Below, in pieces: positions 55,315 through 64,000 of a stretch of DNA of 64,000 bases. The DNA lies in NCBI GenBank assembly GCA_965277735.1, contig CBDIDO010000003.1:2852001-2916000 (forward strand). The letters are read 5' to 3'. Origin of the DNA: RH-AL1 sp965277735 (GTDB lineage: Bacteria; Pseudomonadota; Alphaproteobacteria; Rhizobiales; Beijerinckiaceae). The notes below the pieces were generated by a model, which saw nothing but the letters and a program-made list of their open reading frames with translations, did no database searches and was not told the origin of the DNA. Both the position numbers and the translations under genes were made by a program. Position 1 is the first letter of the stretch. Each line of letters opens with the position of its first letter.

Positions 55315-56529
55315 TTACCCCGCTTTGTGGCGCTTGCGCTCGGCCTTCAACGCCCTCGGCCCGACATCGGCATCGGCGAGCATTGTGCGCAGGATGAAGC
55401 GGTGGCGCGAGCGCTGGCGAGGCGACTGCGTGAGCAGGATGCCGAACATCTCCTGGCGCGGGTCGATCCAGAAATAGGTGCCCCCGATGCCGGACCAGCC
55501 GAACTCGCCCTTCGTGCCGGGCGCCGCCACCGCACCGCGCCCAAGCCGCACGGAGACGCCGAGCCCGAAGCCGAAGCCGGGATCGAGCAGGCCGCCCGGC
55601 GCCCGGCCGATGCCGGTCTCCGGCCCGACGTGGTCGCTCGCCAGGAAGCGCAGCATCGGCCGCGACAGATAGGTGCGGCCGTCGAACGTGCCGTCGCCGA
55701 GCAGCATCCGGCAGAAGCGCGCGTAATCGTCGAGCGTCGAGACCAGCCCCATGCCGCCGGCCTCGAAGGCGCGGGCGCGGCGCGGGTTGAACATCGGCGG
55801 CCCATTCTCGGTGAAGCGATCGTCCGGAAACGGCTCGGCGATCCGCGCATGGTCGGCCTCGTGCGGCACGTGGAAACCGGTGTCGGTCATGCCGAGAGGC
55901 TCGATGAGGCGCTGGCGCAGCACGCCGGAGAGCGAACGTCCCGCGGTCACCTCGACGACGCGCCCGAGCACGTCAGTCGCATGGCTGTACTCCCACATCG
56001 TGCCCGGCTGGTGGGCCAGCGGCAGGCGCCCGATGCGCTCGGCAAAAACCTCGTTGGTCGGATCGCCCTCCATCACGCCGGCATAAAGCCCGGCGACGGG
56101 GCCGCCGTTGCGCTCGTAGATGAGGCCGGCGGTGTGGCGCAGCAGATCATGGACGTTGGGCGGCCGGCGCGGCGCGACCCGCTCGCCGCCTTCGAGCACC
56201 TTCACGTCGGCAAAGGCGGGGATGAAGTCGGCGATCGGCTGGTCAAGATGGAGACGGCCTTCGGCCGCCAGCATCAGGGTGACAAGCGACACCATCGGCT
56301 TCGTCATCGAGTAGATGCGAAAGATCGAATCCGTCGTCATCGGCGTGCCGGCGGCGCGGTTGCGGTAGCCCCACACCCGCCGCATCACGACCTCGCCGCG
56401 GCGCTCGACATGCAGCACGGCGCCCGGCACCGCGCCGCGCGCAACCTCGACGTTGAAGAAATTGTCGATCCGCGCCAGGCGCGCGCCGGAAAAGCCGGCG
56501 ACGTCCGCCACCTCGGTGTCGATGCTCAT
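55315..56529 (-). CDS. Serine hydrolase, beta-lactamase family (class C/EstB-like)
   Basis: 404 residues. Nucleophile motif SMTK in FRIYSMTKPMVSLV, second motif YSH in MWEYSHATDVLG, HTAGL and a C-terminal GWSGIGGTYFWIDP in place of KTG. These are features of the penicillin-binding-protein-like esterase branch rather than true beta-lactamases. No signal peptide, so cytoplasmic. Start set at ATG 56529; a GTG ten codons upstream is possible. It converges on rpsD past the terminator. Substrate unknown. Confidence 0.85.
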   Translation of the reverse strand: MSIDTEVADVAGFSGARLARIDNFFNVEVARGAVPGAVLHVERRGEVVMRRVWGYRNRAAGTPMTTDSIFRIYSMTKPMVSLVTLMLAAEGRLHLDQPIADFIPAFADVKVLEGGERVAPRRPPNVHDLLRHTAGLIYERNGGPVAGLYAGVMEGDPTNEVFAERIGRLPLAHQPGTMWEYSHATDVLGRVVEVTAGRSLSGVLRQRLIEPLGMTDTGFHVPHEADHARIAEPFPDDRFTENGPPMFNPRRARAFEAGGMGLVSTLDDYARFCRMLLGDGTFDGRTYLSRPMLRFLASDHVGPETGIGRAPGGLLDPGFGFGLGVSVRLGRGAVAAPGTKGEFGWSGIGGTYFWIDPRQEMFGILLTQSPRQRSRHRFILRTMLADADVGPRALKAERKRHKAG

Positions 56530-56572
56530 GGGAGTTGCGTGCTCTTTGCTGTTGGTCACGGCTGACTACTGG

Positions 56573-57124
56573 TCACGAGAGGGCCTTCAGGAAGCCCGCA
56601 AAGCGCATCAGCCCTTCGGGCCATGGGCCATGGCCGCTCTCGTCGTTGAGGTGGCCGGAGGCGCCGGCATCGACCAGGCTCGCGCCCCAGTGCTTGGCCA
56701 GCGCCTCGCTCTCGTCGTAGCTCGAATAGGGGTCGTCGCGGCTCGCGACGAGAACGGCGGGAAACGGCAGCGAGGTCTCGCGCGGCGTGGCGAAGGCGGG
56801 GTCGATCTCCGAGATCTCACCGAGCGCGCGCGCGCTCGGCGGCGCGACGAGAAAGGCGCCGACGACGCGCTCGGCGATCCGATCCGCCACCTGCGCGATC
56901 GTCATCACGCCGAGCGAATGACCGACGAGCACGACGGGCCGCGTCGATGCATCGACAGCGGCGACGAGGCGGTCCGTCCACTCGGCCAGGGTCGGATGGT
57001 GCCAGTCCGCCTGCACCACGCGCCGCGCGGTCGGCAGCTTCGCCTCCCAGCGGCTGTACCAATGGTTCTCGGTGCCGCCGCCGATGCCCGGGACGATGAT
57101 GATGTCGACGTCGGATGTGCGCAT
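56573..57124 (-). CDS. RBBP9/YdeN-family serine hydrolase
   Basis: 183 residues, the typical short alpha/beta hydrolase of this family. VDIIIVPGIGGGTENHWYSRWE at the N-terminus, nucleophile elbow GHSLGVMT, Asp in LVASRDDPYSSYD, and His in GASGHLNDESG. The start at ATG 57124 gives the usual family N-terminus; an ATG at 57187 would add 21 residues. It ends 43 bases before the beta-lactamase-like gene. Physiological substrate unknown. Confidence 0.86.
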   Translation of the reverse strand: MRTSDVDIIIVPGIGGGTENHWYSRWEAKLPTARRVVQADWHHPTLAEWTDRLVAAVDASTRPVVLVGHSLGVMTIAQVADRIAERVVGAFLVAPPSARALGEISEIDPAFATPRETSLPFPAVLVASRDDPYSSYDESEALAKHWGASLVDAGASGHLNDESGHGPWPEGLMRFAGFLKALS

Positions 57125-57393
57125 AGGTGCCGGGATAGCAGGCGGGATGGGCCGCGGGAAAGAGCCCGATGGTCTCGGGTTCGTCATTGCGGGGCGCAGC
57201 TAACCTCACTCCCGTCATGGTCATGCTTGTCCCGGCCATGACGGATAGCAACCGGACTCGATCTCGGGTATTATTACCTAAGCTCGTCGCGGAGGCGTGA
57301 CGCATGACGCTTGTGACGCGTCATTGCGGTCCCTCGAATGTGTTGTCGCGTCGACCAGCGTCAGGTGAACCTGACAAATATGTCCGATCCGCC

Positions 57394-58962
57394 CTACCCC
57401 AGCCGCGCCTTGATCCGGTCCGCCACGCGCAGCGCGTTGGCGATGATCGTCAGCGTCGGGTTCACCGCACCGATCGAAGGGAAAAAGCTCGCGTCGGCGA
57501 CGTAGAGGTTGTCGAGCTCGTGCGCCTTGCAGTCGAGATCGAGCACGCTGGTCGCGGGGTCGGTGCCGAAGCGGCACGTGCCGGCCTGGTGCGCGGTGCC
57601 GCCGACGGGGATGTTCTTGCCGAGGTAGAGCGAGCGCTCGACGAGGAGTGGGGTCTCGCCGCAATCGTTCAGGATCTGCTCGAGCTTCTTCTTGAGCGCC
57701 TTGGCCTCGACCGCGTTCGACTCCTTGAGAGCGAGCACGATCTTGTCGCCGTCGTAATAGATGCGGTTGTCGGGGCTCGGCAGATCCTCGGTCTGCAGCC
57801 AGAAGTCCATCGAATGCGTCGCCATCAGCTCGAACGGCGTCTCCGGCAAGAACTGCATCAGCTTGGCCATCGGCGCCTCGGCGCGGATCTGGTCGGCATG
57901 CGAGGTCGCGCACATCTGGATGAGGCCGAGCGGAAAATCGTGCTCGGGCGAGCCGAAGTAGAAATCGCTCAAGGCCAGCGTCTTCTGGAAGATCGTGTGG
58001 TTGGCCTTCTTCAGCACCGCCATCAGGATCGACATATTGTGGCGCATGTAGTTGCGCCCGACCTGGTCGGAGCCGTTGGCGAGCCCGTTCGGGTGCTTGT
58101 CGTTGGCCGAGCGCAGCAGCAGAAGCGCGGACGAGAGCGCACCGCAGGCCACGACGACGATGTCGGCGGAATAGCTCTCCTCCTGGCCGTCGCGCGTCAC
58201 CAGCACGTTCGAGACGCTGCGGCCGGTCGGATCGGTCTCGAGCTTGGTCACCAGCGCGCCGGTCAGCAGCGTGAAGTTCTCCGGGTGCAGCTTCAGCGTC
58301 GGGTCGACGCAGATCACCTGCGCATCGGCCTTGGCGTTGAGGATGCAAGGGAATCCGTCGAACGCGTCGCAGCGGATGCAGGGGCTCGTCTGCGTCGGCT
58401 TGCCGTCCTTCTCGTCGAGCAGGATCCCGAGCGGCATGTGGAACGGGTGCAGCCCGAGCTTGCTGAGGTTGTCGGACAGCTCCTGGATGCGCGGCTCGTG
58501 CGACACCGGCGGATAGGCGTAGGGCGCCGAGCTCCACGGCTCGAGCGGATCCTCGCCACGCTCGCCGTGCACGTGGAAGAGTTTTTCCGCCTCCGTATAG
58601 TAGGGCTCGAAGACGTCGTAGCCGAGCGGCCAGGCCGGCGAGATGCCGTCGTGATGGCGGACCTCGCCAAAGTCCTTTTCGCGCAGCCGGAACAGCGCGG
58701 CGCCGTAGAGCTTGGAATTGCCGCCGACCCAGCGGTGCAGGCCGGGCTTGAAAGCCGAGCCATCCTCGCCGTACCAGGTTTCGTCGGTCTGGTATTTTCC
58801 GTCGACGAAGACGGTCTTCGAGTCCCAGTTGACCTGCTCGCGCGGCAGATAGCCGCCGCGCTCCAGCATCAGGATTGTCTTGCCCGTCGGCGCCAGCTTC
58901 TGCGCGAGCGCGCCGCCGCCAGGGCCGGAGCCGATGACGATGATGTCGTAATGCGTGGTCAT
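57394..58962 (-). CDS. GMC-family FAD-dependent oxidoreductase
   Basis: 522 residues. FAD-binding IIVIGSGPGGGALAQKLA at residues 7-24, LMLERGG, WVGGNSKLYGAALFRLRE, and the C-terminal signature GTAHQAGTCRFG with DNLYVADASFFPSIGAVNPTLTIIANALR (partial), in which His and Asn form the active pair. It oxidises an alcohol or sugar in the cytoplasm or membrane face. No signal peptide. The cupin gene 19 bases upstream is in the same direction and probably co-transcribed, so a joint role is possible. Confidence 0.9.
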   Translation of the reverse strand: MTTHYDIIVIGSGPGGGALAQKLAPTGKTILMLERGGYLPREQVNWDSKTVFVDGKYQTDETWYGEDGSAFKPGLHRWVGGNSKLYGAALFRLREKDFGEVRHHDGISPAWPLGYDVFEPYYTEAEKLFHVHGERGEDPLEPWSSAPYAYPPVSHEPRIQELSDNLSKLGLHPFHMPLGILLDEKDGKPTQTSPCIRCDAFDGFPCILNAKADAQVICVDPTLKLHPENFTLLTGALVTKLETDPTGRSVSNVLVTRDGQEESYSADIVVVACGALSSALLLLRSANDKHPNGLANGSDQVGRNYMRHNMSILMAVLKKANHTIFQKTLALSDFYFGSPEHDFPLGLIQMCATSHADQIRAEAPMAKLMQFLPETPFELMATHSMDFWLQTEDLPSPDNRIYYDGDKIVLALKESNAVEAKALKKKLEQILNDCGETPLLVERSLYLGKNIPVGGTAHQAGTCRFGTDPATSVLDLDCKAHELDNLYVADASFFPSIGAVNPTLTIIANALRVADRIKARLG

Positions 58963-58981
58963 CGTTTGGCTCCGGAAGAGG

Positions 58982-59425
58982 CTACTTGAAGCGGCCGGGC
59001 TGGTTCACCGTCGGTGTCACCTCGAGCCCGGTGACGATCATCGTGCAAGGCTCGTTCCCGACGGTGCCGGACTTGTGGCCCTTCTTGTCCTTGGTGCCCT
59101 GGTCCTCGCCCATCATCAGCTCGCCGGGGCCCATCTCGACGCGCATGCCGTCCATCGTCTCGACGAACCAGCGACCGGAGAGCACCGCGATCCATTGCGG
59201 GCGCGGGTTCTCGTGCCAGTCGCCGACCCAGCCGACGGGGAGCACGGTGAAGGTAACGATCGAGGGCGCCGGCGCCATCTTGTCGTTCCACTGCGGCGCG
59301 GTCTGCGGATCGATGCCCTTCAGCTCGAAGTTCTCGAGCGCGAACTTCTGCTGGCGGCTGACGCCGTCGTTATCCGTGTAGACGTGCCAATAGGGCATCG
59401 TCGGCTTGGGGCTTTGATCGGACAT
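58982..59425 (-). CDS. Cupin-domain protein
   Basis: 147 residues, single beta-barrel cupin: VGDWHENPRPQWIAVLSGRWFVETMDG (motif 1 with His, Glu) and LMMGEDQGTKDKKGH (motif 2). The start at ATG 59425 follows GAAGG by 9 bases; an ATG 13 codons up is less likely. It directly precedes the GMC oxidoreductase gene. Ligand or enzyme activity unknown. Confidence 0.83.
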   Translation of the reverse strand: MSDQSPKPTMPYWHVYTDNDGVSRQQKFALENFELKGIDPQTAPQWNDKMAPAPSIVTFTVLPVGWVGDWHENPRPQWIAVLSGRWFVETMDGMRVEMGPGELMMGEDQGTKDKKGHKSGTVGNEPCTMIVTGLEVTPTVNQPGRFK

Positions 59426-59508
59426 CGCGTAAGCCTTCTTTCGTTCGTCGCCTCGGGCGGGCAACGACGCTGGTGCGAAATAGCTCCGCTTCGGCGCGGG
59501 AGAGTGCC

Positions 59509-60012
59509 TTGATCTCGATTCCCTATGTCCAGCTAATGGCTGCCTATAACGCGGAGATGAACCGCCGGCTCTTTGCAGCTGCGGGGCGTCTCACGGATGC
59601 CGAACGGCGCCAGGATCGCGGCGCCTTCTGGTGCTCGATCCACGGCACGCTGAGCCATCTCGTCTGGGCCGACCGGGCGTGGATGTCGCGGTTCGCGGGC
59701 TGGACGATGCCGCCCCAGCCGCTCACGGCGAGCGGCGATGGCTACGGCGCGTTCGACGACATGGCGGCCGCGCGCGCGGAGGACGACCGACGCATCGAGG
59801 CGTGGGCCGCGGCACTCGACGAGGCCTGGCTCGCCGGCGATCTCACCTGGTACAGCGGCGCCGCTGGGCGCGAGATCACGAGGCCGCGCGCACTGCTCGT
59901 CATGCACCTCTTCAATCACCAGACCCACCATCGCGGCCAGGTGCACGCGTTGCTGACGGCGGCCGGCGAGACGACGGGCGCCACCGACCTGCCGATGATC
60001 CTCGCGGACTAG
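59509..60012 (+). CDS. DinB-family protein
   Basis: 167 residues from TTG 59509, chosen because GGGAGAG lies 7 bases upstream and LISIPYVQLMAAYNAEMNRR fits the family N-terminus; GTG 59473 would add 12 residues. Four-helix bundle with the metal-site histidines in SIHGTLSHLVWADRAWM and LFNHQTHHRGQVHALL. Family members are thiol-dependent transferases or of unknown role. It converges with the cupin gene 16 bases beyond. Confidence 0.88.
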   Translation: MISIPYVQLMAAYNAEMNRRLFAAAGRLTDAERRQDRGAFWCSIHGTLSHLVWADRAWMSRFAGWTMPPQPLTASGDGYGAFDDMAAARAEDDRRIEAWAAALDEAWLAGDLTWYSGAAGREITRPRALLVMHLFNHQTHHRGQVHALLTAAGETTGATDLPMILAD

Positions 60013-60028
60013 GGATCGTCCTCGCCAG

Positions 60029-60415
60029 TCAGTAGGCGCTGCCGTCCTTGCGGGCGAAGCGCCACGCCCCGTCGGGGCCGAGGATCGCGCAGAGGTCGTC
60101 CGCCGGATAGGTGCCCTCGTCGCCGACGGTGCGATCGCCGACCTCGAGGAAGACGACGTCGGTGGTCGTGCGGTTGACGAGCTGATGCGCACGCCCCGCC
60201 GCGGGAAAGCCGGCGCAGAAACCGGGGCGCAAAACCATCTCGCCCTCGTCGGTCACCAACGTCGGCTCGCCTTCGAGGATGAACACGAGTTCGTCCTGCC
60301 GGCTGTGGCGATGCAGCAGCGCCGACTCGCCGCCCGGTGCCAGCCGGGTCAGATTCACCCCGAAGTTCTTGAGCCCGAAGACCTCTCCGAGCTGTCGCTT
60401 CTCACGTTTCGCCAT
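60029..60415 (-). CDS. Cupin-domain protein, start uncertain
   Basis: 128 residues from the first available ATG at 60415. Cupin motifs: LLHRHSRQDELVFILEGEPTLVTDEG and HQLVNRTTTDVVFLEVGDR. The frame upstream of that ATG is open and continues with family-like sequence (VDAHAVTPRAKSSNYPEPFFSR), which I recognise as the usual N-terminus of this cupin group, yet no ATG, GTG or TTG precedes it at the right place. Either the start codon has been lost and a shortened protein is made, or a base is wrong. The 356-base gap 60416-60771 otherwise holds no gene. Confidence 0.8.
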   Translation of the reverse strand: MAKREKRQLGEVFGLKNFGVNLTRLAPGGESALLHRHSRQDELVFILEGEPTLVTDEGEMVLRPGFCAGFPAAGRAHQLVNRTTTDVVFLEVGDRTVGDEGTYPADDLCAILGPDGAWRFARKDGSAY

Positions 60416-60771
60416 GCGCGAGAAGAACGGCTCGGGATAGTTCGAGCTTTTCGCACGCGGCGTTACCGCGTGCGCATCGACGGCGAGCGGACGTTTAGTG
60501 GATGAGATCTCCCTCGCGCAGAGGCCTTTCTATCTCGCTCCAACGGCATCCTGGCCTCGAGCACACGAGCAACGACTGCCCGCAAGAGCCGGCCCCCAGC
60601 TCCCGAAACAACGCTTTGATCTTGTCGCCGATCCAGATGAACGGCGCGAGCAGCGAGAGGGCGCCTCGACTTGCGAAGCGTTAACCTCGAGGCGCCAACG
60701 ATCGGGAATGCCACGGATTTAAGCCCGCCCGTTCCGGGAGGAGCGAGGGACGCGGCACTGGAACCTAGACA

Positions 60772-62262
60772 ATGCACGAGAGCGCCGCGACCCGGGCTCG
60801 ATCAGCCGGAGCGCCCGCCGTACGAAGCCTCGCGCCTATTTTGGCGCTCCTCTGCGTCGCCGGGCTGATCCTACGGATCGTCGCCGCGCGAGGCGACCTT
60901 TGGCTCGACGAGATCTGGTCCTTTATCCTCGTCGAGCAAGCCAAGTCTTTCACTGACATCGTCGTCGCGCTTCCCTACGATAACAACCACGTGCTCAACT
61001 CGTTGTGGCTGAAGCTGGTCGGCACCCGGGCGTCACCTTTGCTCGCTCGCGCCCCTGCAGTGCTCTTCGGTGTCTTGAGTATCCCGGTCGCCGCTCGTCT
61101 GGGTGCACGAGTCTCGCCGGTGGCCGCCATCGCAACGGCGGCCTTTGTCGCGATCGACTTCACCTTCGTTCAATTCGGCTCGGAGGCACGCGGCTATGCC
61201 GGGCTGATCCTGGGGACGCTTGTAGCGCTCGACGCGCTGGAGACCAGGCTGCGGGACGACAGCGACAGCTCCAGCCTGGTCGTCCTGGCGCTCGCGGTGG
61301 CGTTCGGCACTTTCAGCCACCTGACCATGATCGAGGCGAGCGGTGCGCTCTGCGTGATGGCGGCTGTGCGTCTAATGCTGGCCGAAGGCCCACGGGGCGC
61401 TTGGCTTGTCCGGCTCGTACCGATCGTCCTCGCGGTCGCGGTGGGGAGCTCGCCGGCCCTCGCTTGTCTCGTGATCAGCCTGATGTCTGGGCCGCTGCAT
61501 ATCGGCATTCAGACACCGTTCTCCATGTCGACCTTCGCGGATGGTCTCGGTCAGCTGGTTCGCGCGACCCTCGGTTTTTGGGATGTGCCGCTATCGCAGC
61601 CGGTGGCCGCGGCTCTCTTGTCCTTCCTGGGGCTCAGCATCGTCGCCACGATGCCGCTCCTGCCGGCGCCACGGCGCGTTCTCCCCGCGGTCGGTCTTCT
61701 CGGACTGCCTTTCCTTCATGTCGCGCTGCATCTCCCCAACCAGAACTATGCGCGGTTCGATCTCGCCGTTGGCATCTGCCTCGCCCTTTACGCGTCCGAG
61801 GCTTGGGCACGCGCCTGGTCCGCGCGAACGCCCGTCCGCGCATTGGCGCTCGCGTTAGCGGTCGCTTTCGTCGCCGGTCAGGCGTTTCAGCTGTCGCGCT
61901 TTTTTGCGGAGGGCCGCGGCGCCTACTCCCACGCCACTGCCTTGATGGCTCAGCAAGGACCGACACGCCTAGCCGTCTTGCCGCGCAGTGCAGGACAGGA
62001 GACAGCTGCTGTCATGCGCTGGTATGCAAAGCGAGCCGGCCGGACCGCCGATGTCACCCTGACGCCCGATGCTTCGCTGTGCACGACCGAGGCGGACTGG
62101 CTCGTCAGTACACATCGGCCGGACGGCGAGGCGGATATCGACGACGCGTCGCACCTCGCTGCCACACCGTGCGCCGACCGTTTTGTTCCGATGTGGCAGT
62201 TTCGGGCCTACGGCCTCTCAGGCACCACCTGGTCCATCCTGCGCCACCGGCCCCGGGCTTAG
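60772..62262 (+). CDS. GT39-like membrane glycosyltransferase
   Basis: 496 residues with about ten membrane segments. The first periplasmic loop has RGDLWLDEIWSF (Asp-Glu pair of GT-C enzymes) followed by NNHVLNSLWLKL, and the fold continues as in ArnT/PMT-type transferases that use polyprenyl-phosphate sugars. The C-terminal 110 residues are soluble (RSAGQETAAVMRWYAKRAG), also usual. Probably modifies a cell-surface glycan or lipid; acceptor unknown. It stands alone. Confidence 0.8.
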   Translation: MHESAATRARSAGAPAVRSLAPILALLCVAGLILRIVAARGDLWLDEIWSFILVEQAKSFTDIVVALPYDNNHVLNSLWLKLVGTRASPLLARAPAVLFGVLSIPVAARLGARVSPVAAIATAAFVAIDFTFVQFGSEARGYAGLILGTLVALDALETRLRDDSDSSSLVVLALAVAFGTFSHLTMIEASGALCVMAAVRLMLAEGPRGAWLVRLVPIVLAVAVGSSPALACLVISLMSGPLHIGIQTPFSMSTFADGLGQLVRATLGFWDVPLSQPVAAALLSFLGLSIVATMPLLPAPRRVLPAVGLLGLPFLHVALHLPNQNYARFDLAVGICLALYASEAWARAWSARTPVRALALALAVAFVAGQAFQLSRFFAEGRGAYSHATALMAQQGPTRLAVLPRSAGQETAAVMRWYAKRAGRTADVTLTPDASLCTTEADWLVSTHRPDGEADIDDASHLAATPCADRFVPMWQFRAYGLSGTTWSILRHRPRA

Positions 62263-62358
62263 CTTCGGCGCGCCCTTGCCGCGTAAAGAGCGGCAGCTCT
62301 GTTTCCGGCTGCGCACTGGCGTCCTTCAGCGCCGCGGTGGCCAGGGCCAGCGCGCAGC

Positions 62359-63122
62359 TCAGGTATCGCCGGCCTCCGGCTTCCGAAACAGCGCGACGAG
62401 ACCGGCGATGCCGTAGGCCGCGAACTTGTCGCCCGAGGCATGATCCTCGTATCGCTCCCCCGCCGCATATTTGTGCGCGTCCTGCGTCAGCGACAGGTCG
62501 TCGGCCTTTCCGATCTGGTCGGCCGAGGTGATCCAGACCATCTTCTCGTAGCAGCGGCGGCCGAGCTTCAGGGCGACGGCATTCACCGCGTGCCGACCTT
62601 CGTCGTTGACGCCCTCCGCTTGCGGAGCCACTTGACCGCCGTCATCGGCCTTTGGCCGGCGCGGGTGCTGGCCTCATTGTTGGCGAAGGTCGCCTCGCGG
62701 ACGCTGTCGATCAGCTTGTCGGGATCGATGTCGGAAAAGTCCTTGGCGTCGACGTATCCCTCCTCGCGCCATGACAGAAGCACCTCGGATGAGGCGCTGC
62801 GGCGGATGACGTCGCCTTCGATGGTCGGGTCGGTGTTGCCGTCGATGATGGCACGGGAGGTTTGCGCATCCGCGCCCGTCAAGCCCGCAAAGCCCGGCAG
62901 ATCCTGCAACGTCGCCTTGGAACGCGGCAGCTTCATCTCGTGGACATCCCGCCACGGGAGCGCGCGAATGCGCTTGAGTGCTTCCGCGCGCGGATCCGGT
63001 GCCTCACCGGTGGGCGTCGTGGGTGCCGGCACCTCGTTGCTGGGCGGCGGCGTCTGTGCTGCGGCTGCCGTCGACGCGCAAGCCAAGATCGAGAGGCTCA
63101 AAAGCCAATGCAAATGTCTCAT
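62359..63122 (-). pseudogene. DUF2167-like membrane protein, frameshifted and shortened
   Basis: Starts ATG 63122 with a signal peptide (WLLSLSILACASTAAAAQ). The first frame runs to MTAVKWL (near 62632), then sequence continues in another frame with PQAEGVNDEGRHAVNAVALKLGRR and ERYEDHASGDKFAAYGIAGLVALF to a stop at 62359. The join reads TGGCTCCGCAAG where TGGCTCCCGCAAG would keep the frame: one C missing from CCC. The DUF2167 pattern (WREEGYVDAKDFSDIDPDKL; DKxAAYGIAGLxA) is present, but the membrane tail after it is cut short. Function of the family unknown. Confidence 0.72.
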
Positions 63123-63292
63123 GAAAAAAGCTCGCAGAAAAATACGCCTGCAGTTTATCGCCGACCACTCGACAGGCAAAGCGGGCGGTTTCCCGGCCGC
63201 GCGAGAACAACCGGCGGCGGCCGAGGGCTGCCCTTGTCGCGCCACAAGCGGCTGCTCTGTTTCGGTCTGCGCCTAGGGGTGAAGGTCCGGAC

Positions 63293-64000
63293 ATGAGCGA
63301 CGGCACGCTCGGCTATTTCGCGAAGAAGGATGCCTTCAACGCGTCGCAGGGCTATCGTATCGACTACAAGTATCTCGGCATGGCCTACGGCATCGAGGCG
63401 GCCGTGGTCGCGACGTCGCTGCTGTCGGCCTGGTTCTTCGCCAAGATCTACGGCCACAACGACTTCGACACGATGGCGATGATGATGTTGGCGCCGATCG
63501 CCTATGCCGGCATCGAGATCGCCCGCGTGCCGCTGGCCCTGGCGCTACGCACGCAACCGAACTTTTTCTGGAAGCTCGTCTTCGCGATCATGGTCCTGTG
63601 CGCCGTCGCTGTCAGCGTGAAGTCGCTGTCGCAGCTCGGCGAGGTCATGTTCCGCCCGCGCCTCATCGATGTCACGCGCGCCACCGCGGCGCTGAAGGAC
63701 GCGCAGAGCGCGCAGGCCGCCTTCGCGGGCAAGGTGCACGATGCCGACGCGGTCGTCAGCCAGCGCACCGCCGAGCTGTCCGATGCGGAGACGCGCCTCA
63801 AGGCCGTTAACTCGGAGCTCGGCGCCCTGCCGGCCGACAAATGCGCCCGCGTCTGGCATTCGAACTCGCTCGGCCGGCGCTATTCGTCCCAAGAGTGCCA
63901 CACCGATGGGCGCCAGAAGGTGATGTCTACGAACCTCGCCGATGCTGAAAAGACCCGCACGGACGCCTCCGACAAGCTCGATGCCGCGCGCATGGTGCGC
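63293..64000 (+). CDS. Membrane protein with coiled coil (3' end outside window)
   Basis: 236 codons, open to the right edge. MSDGTLGYFAKKDAFNASQGYRIDYKYLG, then three membrane segments (about 30-52, 62-85 and 93-112), then a long Ala/Asp/Leu-rich helical part with heptads (ATAALKDAQSAQAAFAGKVHDADAVV; LADAEKTRTDASDKLDAA). Two cysteines in ADKCARVWHSNSLG and QECHTDG interrupt the coil. GAAGG lies 8 bases before the ATG. I recognise no family; resembles mobile-element or phage-associated membrane proteins only in general form. Confidence 0.75.
   Translation, partial: MSDGTLGYFAKKDAFNASQGYRIDYKYLGMAYGIEAAVVATSLLSAWFFAKIYGHNDFDTMAMMMLAPIAYAGIEIARVPLALALRTQPNFFWKLVFAIMVLCAVAVSVKSLSQLGEVMFRPRLIDVTRATAALKDAQSAQAAFAGKVHDADAVVSQRTAELSDAETRLKAVNSELGALPADKCARVWHSNSLGRRYSSQECHTDGRQKVMSTNLADAEKTRTDASDKLDAARMVR

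Noticed and set aside
1..64000. CRISPR arrays, rRNA genes, prophage or integrase genes
   Set aside because: I saw no regularly spaced short repeats, no rRNA sequence and no integrase-like reading frame; the island next to tRNA-Lys carries no recognisable recombinase besides the IS transposases.

Overview
The window looks like chromosomal DNA of a GC-rich alphaproteobacterium, probably of the order Hyphomicrobiales (Rhizobiales). The evidence is a 205-residue ribosomal protein S4 of rhizobial type, strong G/C bias at third codon positions, and dense operons with ATGA/TGATG overlaps. The exact genus cannot be read from the sequence.

Layout. (1) 1-8.8 kb: a visibly more AT-rich block with a giant SpvB/Rhs-type polymorphic toxin (5' end outside the window) and a small overlapping gene that is its likely immunity gene. 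(2) 9.2-19.4 kb, minus strand: a ten-gene amide/ureide nitrogen operon, in order of transcription: amidase, NCS1 permease, AmiF-type formamidase, biuret-hydrolase-like enzyme, a five-gene urea/short-chain-amide ABC transporter, and an acetamidase/formamidase. (3) 19.9-28.3 kb, plus strand: a polar-solute ABC system (binding protein plus a permease fused to its ATPase), an acetamidase/formamidase, an AraC-type regulator fused in frame to a second acetamidase/formamidase, a RidA protein, an SDR oxidoreductase and a frameshifted alpha/beta hydrolase. A frameshifted second binding-protein gene faces them. (4) 29.6-39.5 kb, plus strand: a second five-gene amide ABC transporter followed by small and large subunits of an N,N-dimethylformamidase-like enzyme, a degenerate Rieske oxygenase-like protein, a Sel1-repeat protein and a small unknown protein. 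Regions 2-4 together form about 30 kb for uptake and hydrolysis of small amides to ammonia.

(5) 39.5-54.2 kb: a mobile, defence-like island ending at the 3' end of a tRNA-Lys gene. It holds an IS66 remnant, an AddA/AddB-like helicase-nuclease pair, and divergently an OLD/TOPRIM nuclease plus UvrD helicase pair that resembles a Gabija system. The OLD gene is split by an IS1182-family element with 4-bp target duplications; removing the element and one duplication restores one open frame. Fragments of a caspase-like gene, an IS91-type transposase and a damaged IS3 element follow.

(6) 54.2-64 kb: core-like genes: tRNA-Lys, rpsD with terminator, a serine beta-lactamase-like hydrolase, an RBBP9-like hydrolase, a GMC oxidoreductase, two cupins, a DinB protein, a GT39-like membrane glycosyltransferase, a frameshifted DUF2167-like gene, and a membrane/coiled-coil protein running off the end.

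Four frameshifts (27.37, 28.36, 28.92 and 62.63 kb) each look like loss of one base from a short G/C run. They could be genuine decay or assembly error, and this matters for reading those genes.
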